A stretch of 19,684 bases of DNA from Bacteroidota bacterium (lineage in GTDB: Bacteria > Bacteroidota > Bacteroidia > B-17B0 > Aurantibacillaceae): the NCBI GenBank assembly GCA_005800865.1, contig SYEI01000067.1, positions 1-19,684 on the forward strand, written 5' to 3'. Within the stretch, counting starts at the first letter, position 1; every line of letters begins with the position of its first letter. The translations under genes and the position numbers were made by a program. A model generated the notes under the pieces. That model made no database searches, was not told where the DNA came from, and saw only the letters and a list, made by a program, of their open reading frames with translations. This document shows positions 7,171 through 15,118 of the stretch, in pieces.

Positions 7171-8618
7171 AACTCACAATTATTAGGAGTTCTTGGGAAA
7201 GCAATAACGTCGCGGATGTTAGTCATTCCCGTTACAAATAATACCAAACGCTCAAAACCTAATCCAAAACCTGCATGCGGACAAGCACCAAAACGGCGAG
7301 TATCTAAATACCAACTCATTTCTTCAGTAGGAATATGCATATCATTCATACGAGCTTCTAATTTCTCTAAACGCTCTTCACGTTGCGATCCGCCAATAAT
7401 TTCGCCAATACCAGGGAACAAAATATCCATAGCCGCCACTGTTTTTCCATCATCATTCATACGCATATAAAACGATTTGATGTCTTTTGGATAGTCGGTT
7501 AAAATCACTGGTTTTTTAAAATGCTTTTCTACTAAGTAACGCTCGTGTTCGCTTTGCAAATCAGCTCCCCAGCCTTCAATGATGTATTGGAATTTCTTTT
7601 TCTTGTTGTGGTTTGATTCACGTAAAATATCGATTGCTTCAGTATAAGTTATTTTGGCAAACTCATTTCCTAAACAGAAATTTAATTTCTCTAATAAATT
7701 TAATTCGCTGCGTTCTGTTTGAGGTTTATTTTTTTCTTCATCTAACAAACGTTGCGATAAAAACTCAATGTCTTCTTTATTTTTATCTAAAGCATAAGTT
7801 ATCACATACTTCAGCATTTCTTCTGCTAAAGCCATGTTGTCTTGCAAATTATAAAATGCCATTTCTGGTTCTATCATCCAAAACTCCGCTAAGTGACGTG
7901 TTGTGTTTGAATTCTCCGCTCTGAATGTTGGTCCGAAAGTATACACGTCGCTAAACGCCATTGCTGCTAATTCGCCTTCTAATTGCCCCGAAACGGTTAA
8001 GTTAGTTGATTTACCGAAGAAATCTTGTTTGTAATCGATTTCACCAGTTTCTGTTAGTGGTGGATTTTTAGGGTCTAAAGTGGATACACGAAACATTTCA
8101 CCAGCACCTTCTGCATCGCTGCTAGTAATGATTGGCGTATGCATGTAAACAAATCCTTTATCATTAAAAAATTTATGAATAGCGTATGCTAACGTGTGAC
8201 GTACTCTGAAAATAGCACCAAACGTACCTGTACGAAAACGTAAGTGAGCAATCTCTCTTAAAAATTCTAAAGAATGCGCTTTTGGTTGTAATGGATATGG
8301 ATTTGGTTTTGAAATATCTGATTCAGCATCACCATATACTTCAATATCAGACACAACGATTTCAACCGTTTGTCCTTTACCTTGCGAAGCGATTAATTTA
8401 CCAGTAACACCAATACAAGCGCCTGGCGTTAAACGTTTTAAAGTTTCTGCATTAAAGGTTTCAAAATTAACAACCGCCTGAATATTATTAATGCACGAAC
8501 CATCATTAATGGCAATAAATGAATTATTACGAAATGTACGAACCCAACCTTTTACGTTTACTGTTTGGTCGATTTGTATTCCTTTTAAAACTTCTTTAAT
8601 TTTTGTGCGAGTTGTCAT
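7167..8618 (-). CDS. asnS: Asparaginyl-tRNA synthetase
   Basis: A 483-residue class IIb aminoacyl-tRNA synthetase charging tRNA-Asn. The N-terminal OB-fold anticodon-binding domain (about residues 15-110: VNVKGWVRTFRNNSFIAINDGS) is followed by the class II core: motif 2 near FGPTFRAENSNTTRHLAEF and motif 3 at GFGLGFERLVLFVTG close to the C-terminus. The ending TNIRDVIAFPRTPNNCEF is characteristic of AsnRS rather than AspRS. An internal insertion (about residues 195-230 and 290-320) is usual in bacteroidotal AsnRS. The gene stands alone, convergent with the Nudix gene and divergent from nfu; a palindromic repeat lies about 77 nt upstream of its start. Confidence 0.96.
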   Translation of the reverse strand: MTTRTKIKEVLKGIQIDQTVNVKGWVRTFRNNSFIAINDGSCINNIQAVVNFETFNAETLKRLTPGACIGVTGKLIASQGKGQTVEIVVSDIEVYGDAESDISKPNPYPLQPKAHSLEFLREIAHLRFRTGTFGAIFRVRHTLAYAIHKFFNDKGFVYMHTPIITSSDAEGAGEMFRVSTLDPKNPPLTETGEIDYKQDFFGKSTNLTVSGQLEGELAAMAFSDVYTFGPTFRAENSNTTRHLAEFWMIEPEMAFYNLQDNMALAEEMLKYVITYALDKNKEDIEFLSQRLLDEEKNKPQTERSELNLLEKLNFCLGNEFAKITYTEAIDILRESNHNKKKKFQYIIEGWGADLQSEHERYLVEKHFKKPVILTDYPKDIKSFYMRMNDDGKTVAAMDILFPGIGEIIGGSQREERLEKLEARMNDMHIPTEEMSWYLDTRRFGACPHAGFGLGFERLVLFVTGMTNIRDVIAFPRTPNNCEF

Positions 8619-8694
8619 AATGTGAAATTTGAGGATGTGAAGATAATAAAATCAATGGGCTTTAAAAAGGGAATTTTTAATATTTGGAAGATTA

Positions 8695-8932
8695 GGGCGT
8701 GTCCCTCCTGCCGTCGGGTCGGGCTTTTCGTTGCAAGTCCTCGCCATTCGTCCCTCATGGCTGTGGGCTTTCCACTACAATCCCTCACGCGGGGCTTACA
8801 CTAAATTGAAGCTTAAACATCGGTTCAGCGCAAGTTTGCGTGAGGAATGCAAGCGAAAATCCTTTTACGCAACGGAGTGAAGTAAAAGATTGCAGCGGCA
8901 GCCCGACCAGCCTTTTTCAGGCTGGGCACGCC
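8695..8932. repeat. GC-rich palindromic REP-like intergenic element
   Basis: A block clearly richer in GC than its surroundings. Its two ends are inverted homologues in matching order: GGCGTGTCC (8696-8704) with GGGCACGCC (8924-8932), GGTCGGGCT (8717-8725) with AGCCCGACC (8900-8908), TGCAA (8732-8736) with TTGCA (8890-8894), and CCTCACGC (8783-8790) with GCGTGAGG (8838-8845). The left half also contains an internal direct repeat, GGGCTTTTCGTTGCAAGTCC at 8721 and GGGCTTTCCACTACAATCCC at 8765. A local hairpin CCAGCCT/AGGCTGG sits at 8907-8925. It has no coding potential that I trust. Similar GC-rich GGGCGTGcCC...TCGGGCT blocks are, to my recollection, scattered in other Bacteroidota genomes. 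The rest of the 8619-9042 gap holds only the promoter regions of asnS and nfu. Confidence 0.75.
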
Positions 8933-8987
8933 ATAAAACTCTTAAAACCTGAGCTCAAACAGAGCTAATTTATACTAAAATGAAAGC

Positions 8988-8995
8988 TATCTTTG
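8988..8995 (+). promoter_or_regulatory. Candidate -7 promoter element for nfu
   Basis: TATCTTTG is an exact TAnnTTTG match 47 nt before the nfu ATG at 9043. No TTG is found at the usual distance upstream, so only the -7 part is supported. Confidence 0.5.
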
Positions 8996-9042
8996 TACTT
9001 ACCATAATTGTTACCGACATTTGTGATCATAATTAAATTCTC

Positions 9043-9672
9043 ATGGAAAACGACATCGAAATACCTTATACTATATATATTGAAGCAACGCCAAATCCTG
9101 CTTCTATGAAATTTGTTGCTAATAAAGTCTTAATAAAAGAAAAAGGGGCGACAGCTGAATATAAAAATATTTCTGAAACGCAAACAGCTCCAATTGCTAA
9201 GCAGTTATTTCAGTTCCCATTTGTGAAAACCATTTTTATTGCTTCTAACTATATTACTGTTACAAAAACAGATGCAGTAGAGTGGGATGATATTAGTTTG
9301 GAGCTACGCATTTTCTTAAACGATTATTTAAACAAAGGCAATTTAATTGTTACAGCTTTACCGCAGCAAGAAGTAGCTGTTGATAATACATTTACTGAAA
9401 AGAAAATTATCAGTACACAACACGTTGCTGCTAAGGATGAAGTTGAAGCAAAAATTATTGAAATATTGGATCAATATATTCGCCCAGCAGTAGAATCGGA
9501 TGGGGGTATGATTACTTTCAAAGAATTAAAAGAGGGTGTAGTTACTGTGCAGATGCGTGGTGCTTGCAGCGGCTGTCCAAGTAGTACCATGACTTTAAAA
9601 GCTGGCATTGAAGCGTTATTAAAGCGTTTGTTGCCTGATGCAGTTAAGGAAGTTGTGAGCGAGGCGATGTAA
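9043..9672 (+). CDS. Nfu-type iron-sulfur cluster scaffold protein (NifU family)
   Basis: A 209-residue two-domain scaffold that carries and delivers Fe-S clusters to apoproteins in the cytosol. The N-terminal Nfu_N domain (PF08712) is visible at residues 10-100: YIEATPNPASMKFVANKVL and FPFVKTIFIASNYITVTK. A linker with several charged residues follows (about 105-135), then the NifU C-terminal domain with IRPAVESDGGMITFKEL and the cluster-binding CxxC at C175 and C178 (RGACSGCPSS). The architecture matches eukaryotic NFU1 and bacteroidotal NifU-like proteins rather than the IscU-type NifU. The ATG at 9043 gives a start consistent with the domain boundary. It is monocistronic, with a repeat-filled gap after the stop. 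Confidence 0.92.
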   Translation: MENDIEIPYTIYIEATPNPASMKFVANKVLIKEKGATAEYKNISETQTAPIAKQLFQFPFVKTIFIASNYITVTKTDAVEWDDISLELRIFLNDYLNKGNLIVTALPQQEVAVDNTFTEKKIISTQHVAAKDEVEAKIIEILDQYIRPAVESDGGMITFKELKEGVVTVQMRGACSGCPSSTMTLKAGIEALLKRLLPDAVKEVVSEAM

Positions 9673-9677
9673 GGTTT

Positions 9678-9776
9678 AACCGCAAAGCTTGCAGAGTTTT
9701 TTCGCAAAGAAAAAAGAGGGCGTTGTTTTATTACAAAACACTTTTATCTATGTTCTCTATGTGACTATGTGTTTAA
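9678..9776. repeat. Degenerate periodic intergenic repeats (CGCAAAG and CTATGT units)
   Basis: The nfu-comF gap holds two short periodic stretches. The left one has CGCAAAG (9681-9687), TGCAGAG (9690-9696) and CGCAAAG (9703-9709). The right one has CTATGT at 9748, 9757 and 9765. TGTTTT/AAAACA (9724-9729 with 9735-9740) could form a small hairpin between them. Similar AACCGCAAAG... and CTATGT-type stretches are, in my recollection, common between genes in this phylum. There is no open frame worth calling. No conventional terminator stands out for the convergent nfu and comF genes, so this block may serve that role. Confidence 0.5.
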
Positions 9777-9778
9777 AA

Positions 9779-10462
9779 TTACTTATCCGCGTAAGCAATA
9801 CTCAACACACTAATTTGTATCCCTTCTATTTGTTGTAATAGCTGACAACAGGCTTCAATAGTTGCGCCCGTAGTAATAACATCATCTACAATGACTACAT
9901 GTTTATTTTTAAATGTTTCCGGAGCAATTAATTCAAATACGTCTTCTACATTTTCCCAACGTTCATATTTACTTTTTTTGGTTTGTGTTTCGGTAAATTC
10001 TTTACGGATTAAAACGTTTGTGTTTAAAGGAATATTTAGGCCTTCCGCCAAACCTCTGGCAAATTCTTCACTTTGATTATAGCCGCGTATTTTAAATTTC
10101 TTGCTATGTAATGGAACAGGAATAATAAAGTCAGCTTTACTAATGATCTCATTTGTTTTTAAATCTTCTGCATACCATCTACCAACCAATACTGCTAAAT
10201 CCTTGTTATGCTTATATTTTATAGAGTGTAGTATTTTTTGAATGCTTCCTTTTTTAGTGAACAAATAAAAACTACTTGCTAGTAATAAAGGAGTTCTCCC
10301 ATAAAATAGAGTGTCAACAGGGTTACGTTGTTGTTTATGAAAATTGGTTTTTGGTAAATTGGTGTAGCAGTAATTACAAACTTGTTCTTCGTGTTTAAAC
10401 AGAGAGTTACCGCAACTAACGCAATTGCGAGGGTAGATAAGGGCTAAAAAATCATCAAGCAT
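9779..10462 (-). CDS. comF: ComF family phosphoribosyltransferase-like protein
   Basis: A 227-residue protein with the ComF layout. An N-terminal zinc-finger has CVSC (C14, C17) and CNYC (C29, C32), followed by a type I phosphoribosyltransferase fold. IIPVPLHSKKFKIRGYNQSEEFARGLA is the usual middle block (described here as PVPLHSKKFKIRGYNQSEEF), and the PRPP loop is VVIVDDVITTGATIEA (about residues 188-203). ComF homologues are needed for DNA uptake in naturally competent bacteria, but the family is also kept in organisms with no known competence, so that role is not certain here. Its ATG directly follows the stop of the upstream lamin-tail gene (TAA then ATG, no spacer), which suggests translational coupling, although the two products have no obvious functional link. 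Confidence 0.9.
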   Translation of the reverse strand: MLDDFLALIYPRNCVSCGNSLFKHEEQVCNYCYTNLPKTNFHKQQRNPVDTLFYGRTPLLLASSFYLFTKKGSIQKILHSIKYKHNKDLAVLVGRWYAEDLKTNEIISKADFIIPVPLHSKKFKIRGYNQSEEFARGLAEGLNIPLNTNVLIRKEFTETQTKKSKYERWENVEDVFELIAPETFKNKHVVIVDDVITTGATIEACCQLLQQIEGIQISVLSIAYADK

Positions 10463-13400
10463 TTACAATTTACCAGCCAGTGTACAACTTAGTTTATACT
10501 TATTGACTTTGCCCGATAAATTAAACAGCTCCACGTACACTACATAAATTCCTATAGGTGCCTTTTCGTTATCATCATTTATACCATTCCAACTTAGTAT
10601 ACCATCCTGTGCCAGTTGTTCATTACGAATTAGATGACGAATTAATCTTCCTTTACTATCATAAATATAAACGTTAACTGCTTTTCCTGGTTCATCCAAT
10701 TTATAAGAAATGTTTAATACATCATCGTATCCGTCATTATCAGGAGAAAATAATGGATTAGGAATAGTAACTCCACTTCCGCCATCGGCTTGTAAATATT
10801 GAGAATTACGATAAGCAGGAGTAGCAAAACCAACAGCTTCAGCTGCACTATTCCAATTAGTTTTGTCGTTGGTTGGCCTATTAAAATCAATGCGTTCTAA
10901 TGATACGCCTTTAGTTGTCACTAATAATGGAAAATGCATTTTTGCCGTGTATTTAAAATTATCTATTACATTAAAATTTGCATCGCTTAAGGTTACTACG
11001 TCATCATCAGTATTCATACTTGGTAAATCCACCACATCTAAAAATCCTTTTGGATTTGGAGTTAAGTATTGTTGTTTTACAGAAGTCCCGCTTTCGCTAA
11101 TAGCCACATAACTTTCAGGGAATAATAAATAACCTTCTTCAGTAAGTATTTCCGTATCTTTTAAAGTAGAAGTGAGTGTGTCCATTGAACCAAGACGTAA
11201 GTCTTTTAAATTAATGGTTTTACTACTTCGGTTATACAACTCTACAAAATCAACACCGCCTGTATTGGGGTCAAATAAAATTTCATTAATCACTACATCG
11301 TTTGCAACAGGCGCTTCGGGCAATGCAAATGGTAAAGAGCCATTTATTAATGCATTTCCAACACAATCAGTAATGCCGTTTAAAACACTTACATTATAAA
11401 TAGTTCCTAATTGAATGGACGAGGATAATTTTAAAATTACTTTTTTAAATTGAGGTGCAATAGCTTTTACATAAGTAGGAGAGGTCAATCCATTATCAAA
11501 TAAATAATTCAAAGGATTTGACAAGGTGATGCTATCTAAAGGCTCTGTAAATAAAAGGGCAATCGTGTCAGCTGTTATCACTATTACTCTATCTAATGTT
11601 GGCGATGAATTATCAGGATTTGTTCCAGCAACAGAATTTGCATAAGCAGGAGTACCGCCGTTAGGATGCGTACTTGCTCGCCAGTTGTTTTGTCCACCAC
11701 AAGGATTATTGGCATCTATTTGCTCCAAACTCCAACCGCCATCACTTTTATTAGCATCATTGTACCAAGTTGAAGAGTATGAAACTGAACTAATAACAAC
11801 ATTATTTGTATCGCGCAATGTCAGTGTAGTGCCATCGTTTAATAAGGATGGAAAACTTGCAACTTCATAAGAAGGAATTCCATAATTGATAGAAAATGTA
11901 TTTGCTGTACCTGTTCCAGATAAAACAACATAACCGTTTGGTGCAATGGTTATATCTGGTAGTTTTTTAGAACTTGTAAGCGATGCAAAGCTCCAATTTT
12001 TTAAATTGATGCTAAAGTTGGTTCTATTTTTTAGTTCCACATATTCTTCATTTGGTAAATCAATTGCAGGGTCTGGATCAGGCATTAATTCATTGATTAC
12101 CACATCATAAGGTTTTGCTTTATAATAAGAAAATGCTTTAGTATTTGGAGATAATACATTTCCGCTACAATCGTTAATTCCAGAAACTGTAATGGTATAG
12201 TTTGTTGCATTAATCAACTTACTTGAAAGCGATAATGTAACACACATATTTCCCGATGTTGGAATTGCAAGCGTAGGAGAGCCAACACTAGTAATGGTAT
12301 AGTTTGAAGCAAGAGATAATTGAGAAGAAGCAATTGCATCATCAAAACAAATTGAAACGTGCAACGAATCCAAAACAGTTACTGAATTAATTTTTGGAGC
12401 AATAATATCTGGCGCTAAGGAATAAACTGAATTTACAAATCCTGGCGTTCCGCCATCCGCATCACTAGAGGCTATCCAATTATTTATTTGAGAACAACTA
12501 GCATTTAAATTTGGATTAATTTGTTCTAAGGTATAACCACCGTCTTTTTTTACAGCATCTTTGTACCAAGTGTCTTTGTAATTGACACTGTCAATAAATA
12601 CGCCTGCATTTGTTTTCAAATAAATATTATCTCCACTATTGTTTAATGTTGGAAAAGAACTTACTCCTAATTTATTCATGTAACCTAAGGTTGTAAATTG
12701 CGCCGTATCTGCAATCGGACAAATGATAACATAGCTATTTGGAGCCATGACATAATTCCCTAAAGTTGCTCCTGTTGCGGTGTAACTGTCGGCTAATCGT
12801 AAACCATTTAAATTAAAGGTGTTTGAGCTTCTGTTGTATAATTCAACAAACTCGGCATTGGTTAAATTAATCACTGGCGATGGATCTGCGAATAACTCGT
12901 TAATTACAATATCTTTATATCCTACTGTAACAGGCGCCAAATAGGTAAAATTTGTTGTAGCAGAAGTAATCCCATTTAAAGCTAAATCTTGAACATTAGA
13001 AACGGTTAATGTATTAAGAGCAGCATTTGTAAAAGTTGTTGTAAACGACAAGTGAACTAAAGAAAAATTTGATGCGTCTCTTGTGGCTGTATTTGGGTTT
13101 CCTAAACTGTTATCTGCAGCATAATTTGAAGTATTCTGTGCAGAAGTAATTTCAACAGCTTCATTAAATAAAACATCTAATTGTGTATTAGAGATAACGG
13201 TATTGCTTACAATAGTTGGCGCTGTGACATCAGCAACTATCGCAGCAACATTAATATCATCGAAAAGATGTTTGCCAAAAAAGGAAGCAGTACTTTGTTT
13301 CACTAAAAACCCAAAAGAATTGGAAGTTGTAAATGTTGCGTCTGTTGCAGTTCCTTCTGTTACATAAGTGCTTCCGGTACCTGTAATGTCACGTTCTAAA

Positions 13401-13885
13401 GTCCATAAGTTTGACGAATTTCTAGTAACTCTTATTTTTATCGTATTATTGGAAGTATTTAAGACACCTGCTGCACCAATTACCAAACTGTTTGTTGATG
13501 CGCCAGTGCGTTTATATAGGCTAATATCATCTGCGGTGCTTCCAATTCGCACAAAATATCCATTGATTGAAGTGGCTGATAAATTTGAAACATCACTCAT
13601 TAAGTAGGCATCTATATAATTAAGACTAGATGTGTTTAATTGTAAATTGATATAAAATTCCCAAGAACAGTTTGAGGTTAGTGTGCTTGTTGTGCTAATG
13701 TAAAAACTGGAATTTGTTGTTGTATTAGCAGACTTTAATTGGCCAGTCCCTACCGAAAAATCTGACGCTGAACTAAGTGCCCAAGTTGGATTAGCCGTAA
13801 AGTCTCCATCGCTAAAATTATCAGTTACTTGTGCGTTTAACAAACTCACACAAAAAAGGCACAACATCATAACAAAAACACGCAT
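10463..13885 (-). CDS. Secreted triple lamin-tail-domain protein with bacterial Ig-like domains
   Basis: A 1140-residue exported protein. A signal peptide ends near residue 18 (SLLNA). Domains in order: a concanavalin/LamG-like N-terminal region (about 20-215), an SbsA-type Ig-like domain (about 220-318), lamin tail domain 1 (about 320-480, opening KDIVINELFADPSP), Ig-like 2 (about 490-590), lamin tail 2 (about 592-745, DVVINELMPDPDP), Ig-like 3 (about 755-855), lamin tail 3 (about 858-1030, DVVINEILFDPN), and a FlgD/CHU_C-like terminal domain (about 1040-1140, FSPDNDGYDD, IYDSKGRLIRHLI). Lamin tails 1 and 2 close with the same pattern, DGG...LEQI...NNW.AS...GGTP. Such proteins are predicted cell-surface or extracellular; the terminal domain suggests T9SS export. 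No enzymatic motif is visible. It leads comF with no spacer. A candidate promoter lies 22 nt upstream of the ATG. Confidence 0.88.
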   Translation of the reverse strand: MRVFVMMLCLFCVSLLNAQVTDNFSDGDFTANPTWALSSASDFSVGTGQLKSANTTTNSSFYISTTSTLTSNCSWEFYINLQLNTSSLNYIDAYLMSDVSNLSATSINGYFVRIGSTADDISLYKRTGASTNSLVIGAAGVLNTSNNTIKIRVTRNSSNLWTLERDITGTGSTYVTEGTATDATFTTSNSFGFLVKQSTASFFGKHLFDDINVAAIVADVTAPTIVSNTVISNTQLDVLFNEAVEITSAQNTSNYAADNSLGNPNTATRDASNFSLVHLSFTTTFTNAALNTLTVSNVQDLALNGITSATTNFTYLAPVTVGYKDIVINELFADPSPVINLTNAEFVELYNRSSNTFNLNGLRLADSYTATGATLGNYVMAPNSYVIICPIADTAQFTTLGYMNKLGVSSFPTLNNSGDNIYLKTNAGVFIDSVNYKDTWYKDAVKKDGGYTLEQINPNLNASCSQINNWIASSDADGGTPGFVNSVYSLAPDIIAPKINSVTVLDSLHVSICFDDAIASSQLSLASNYTITSVGSPTLAIPTSGNMCVTLSLSSKLINATNYTITVSGINDCSGNVLSPNTKAFSYYKAKPYDVVINELMPDPDPAIDLPNEEYVELKNRTNFSINLKNWSFASLTSSKKLPDITIAPNGYVVLSGTGTANTFSINYGIPSYEVASFPSLLNDGTTLTLRDTNNVVISSVSYSSTWYNDANKSDGGWSLEQIDANNPCGGQNNWRASTHPNGGTPAYANSVAGTNPDNSSPTLDRVIVITADTIALLFTEPLDSITLSNPLNYLFDNGLTSPTYVKAIAPQFKKVILKLSSSIQLGTIYNVSVLNGITDCVGNALINGSLPFALPEAPVANDVVINEILFDPNTGGVDFVELYNRSSKTINLKDLRLGSMDTLTSTLKDTEILTEEGYLLFPESYVAISESGTSVKQQYLTPNPKGFLDVVDLPSMNTDDDVVTLSDANFNVIDNFKYTAKMHFPLLVTTKGVSLERIDFNRPTNDKTNWNSAAEAVGFATPAYRNSQYLQADGGSGVTIPNPLFSPDNDGYDDVLNISYKLDEPGKAVNVYIYDSKGRLIRHLIRNEQLAQDGILSWNGINDDNEKAPIGIYVVYVELFNLSGKVNKYKLSCTLAGKL

Positions 13886-13906
13886 CGGCTTAAAAAATTT
13901 GAAAAA

Positions 13907-13935
13907 CCAAGGTAAGAAATTTTTTTGATAGCAAA
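13907..13935 (-). promoter_or_regulatory. Candidate promoter of the lamin-tail gene
   Basis: On the minus strand, TTTG (plus 13932-13935) is followed after 17 nt by TACCTTGG (plus 13907-13914), one mismatch from TAnnTTTG. The position fits a short leader before the ATG at 13885. It overlaps the candidate asd promoter on the other strand, so the two divergent genes may share control. Confidence 0.4.
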
Positions 13936-13951
13936 TAATTTAACAACTTTG
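13924..13951 (+). promoter_or_regulatory. Candidate promoter of asd
   Basis: TTTG (13924-13927), 16 nt, then CAACTTTG (13944-13951), one mismatch from TAnnTTTG. It lies 38 nt before the asd ATG. Spacing is slightly short, so this is tentative. Confidence 0.35.
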
Positions 13952-13989
13952 AAGCCTAGTATTTAACTTTAATATAATATACCAAAGAA

Positions 13990-14979
13990 ATGAAAATTGC
14001 AGTAGTAGGAGCAACCGGCTTAGTAGGCACAAAAATGTTAGAAGTATTAGCAGAAAGAAACTTTCCGTTAACAGATTTAATTCCTGTAGCGTCAGAAAGA
14101 TCAGTAGGTAAGGAAATAACATTTAAGGGCAAGCAATATAAGGTACACTCTATGACAGATGCTATTGCGGCAAAACCTGAAATTGCTTTATTTTCGGCGG
14201 GAGGAAGCACTTCTTTAGAATGGGCCCCGAAATTTGCAGAGGCAGGTATTACTGTGATTGATAACTCTAGTGCTTGGCGTATGGACACTACTAAAAAATT
14301 AGTAGTGCCTGAGATTAATGCACACGAATTGAAATCAACCGATAAAATTATTGCGAATCCAAATTGTTCTACTATCCAAATGGTAGTGGTGTTAAATCCA
14401 TTACACAAAAAATATAAAATCAAACGTGTAGTAGTTTCTACCTACCAATCGGTAACTGGTACTGGTGTGAAGGCAGTTGATCAACTAATGAATGAGCGTG
14501 CTGGAAAAGAAGGAGAAATGGCGTATAAATATAAAATCGATTTAAATGTCATCCCTCAAATCGATGTGTTTACAGATAATGGTTATACCAAGGAAGAAAT
14601 GAAAATGGTAAACGAAACCAAGAAAATTATGGGCGATGATTCGATCCGTTTAACAGCCACTACGGTTCGTATTCCTGTAATGGGCGGACATAGCGAAAGC
14701 GTGAACATTGAATTTGATAACGAATTTGAGGTAAAAGATATTTTTGAGATGATGAATAACACAAAAGGCGTTGTTTTACAAGATGATATAGCGAATCAAA
14801 TTTATCCAATGCCTATGAATGCTCATAATAAAGATGAAGTGTTTGTAGGGCGTATTCGTCGTGACGAAACTCAGCCAAAAACCTTAAACATGTGGATTGT
14901 ATCGGATAATTTACGTAAGGGCGCTGCTACTAATGCAGTTCAGATAGCAGAATATCTGGTAGAGGCTAAGCTAGTTTAA
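13990..14979 (+). CDS. asd: Aspartate-semialdehyde dehydrogenase
   Basis: A 329-residue NADP-dependent enzyme that reduces beta-aspartyl phosphate to aspartate semialdehyde, the branch point to lysine/diaminopimelate, threonine and methionine. The N-terminal Rossmann fold begins MKIAVVGATGLVGTKML with the dinucleotide loop at residues 7-13. The active-site cysteine is C126 in IANPNCSTIQM. FSAGGSTS and IDNSSAWRMD are conserved substrate/cofactor loops. MGGHSESVNIEF (about residue 233) holds the catalytic histidine. Length is normal for the bacterial family. It is a single-gene transcript: divergent from the lamin-tail gene with a 104-nt shared promoter region, and closed by a strong terminator 28 nt after the stop. 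Confidence 0.96.
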   Translation: MKIAVVGATGLVGTKMLEVLAERNFPLTDLIPVASERSVGKEITFKGKQYKVHSMTDAIAAKPEIALFSAGGSTSLEWAPKFAEAGITVIDNSSAWRMDTTKKLVVPEINAHELKSTDKIIANPNCSTIQMVVVLNPLHKKYKIKRVVVSTYQSVTGTGVKAVDQLMNERAGKEGEMAYKYKIDLNVIPQIDVFTDNGYTKEEMKMVNETKKIMGDDSIRLTATTVRIPVMGGHSESVNIEFDNEFEVKDIFEMMNNTKGVVLQDDIANQIYPMPMNAHNKDEVFVGRIRRDETQPKTLNMWIVSDNLRKGAATNAVQIAEYLVEAKLV

Positions 14980-14983
14980 AAAT

Positions 14984-14997
14984 CCCAAATTTTTGGG
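14984..14997. repeat. Small hairpin after the asd stop
   Basis: CCCAAA/TTTGGG with a 2-nt centre, five nucleotides after the asd stop. It lies just before the main terminator and may protect the 3' end of the mRNA; on the sequence alone it is only a small palindrome. Confidence 0.4.
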
Positions 14998-15000
14998 CAT

Positions 15001-15054
15001 AAAAAAAGGCTGCTGTGCCCATCCCCGTTTAAAGCACCGCAGCCTGATTTTTTT
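15001..15054. terminator. Rho-independent terminator of asd (potentially bidirectional)
   Basis: AGGCTGC (15007-15013) pairs with GCAGCCT (15039-15045), and GTGC (15015-15018) with GCAC (15034-15037) around one mismatch. Seven A residues precede the stem, and seven T residues (15048-15054) follow it after GA. It should end asd transcription and, thanks to the A tract, could also act on leftward transcripts. Confidence 0.88.
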
Positions 15055-15118
15055 GGTTTAAACTAAACAAAACCTATGAAAAAGAACGTAGTGTAAAATT
15101 AATACCTAAACCCGCCAT

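Noticed and set aside
8622..8804. 60-residue open frame entering the GC-rich palindrome
   Set aside because: It crosses the repeat element and has no conserved protein pattern; the palindromic structure explains the sequence better.
11172..11399. Several rightward open frames inside the lamin-tail gene
   Set aside because: They are opposite-strand shadows of a long well-supported coding region and show no domain.
13956..14423. 155-residue open frame antisense to asd
   Set aside because: It lies wholly opposite a well-supported gene and its composition follows the codon pattern of asd; no recognisable domain.
15076..15096. Six-codon leader-peptide-like frame (ATG AAA AAG AAC GTA GTG TAA) after the asd terminator
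   Set aside because: Very short, with no ribosome-binding signal and no downstream gene on that strand for it to regulate.
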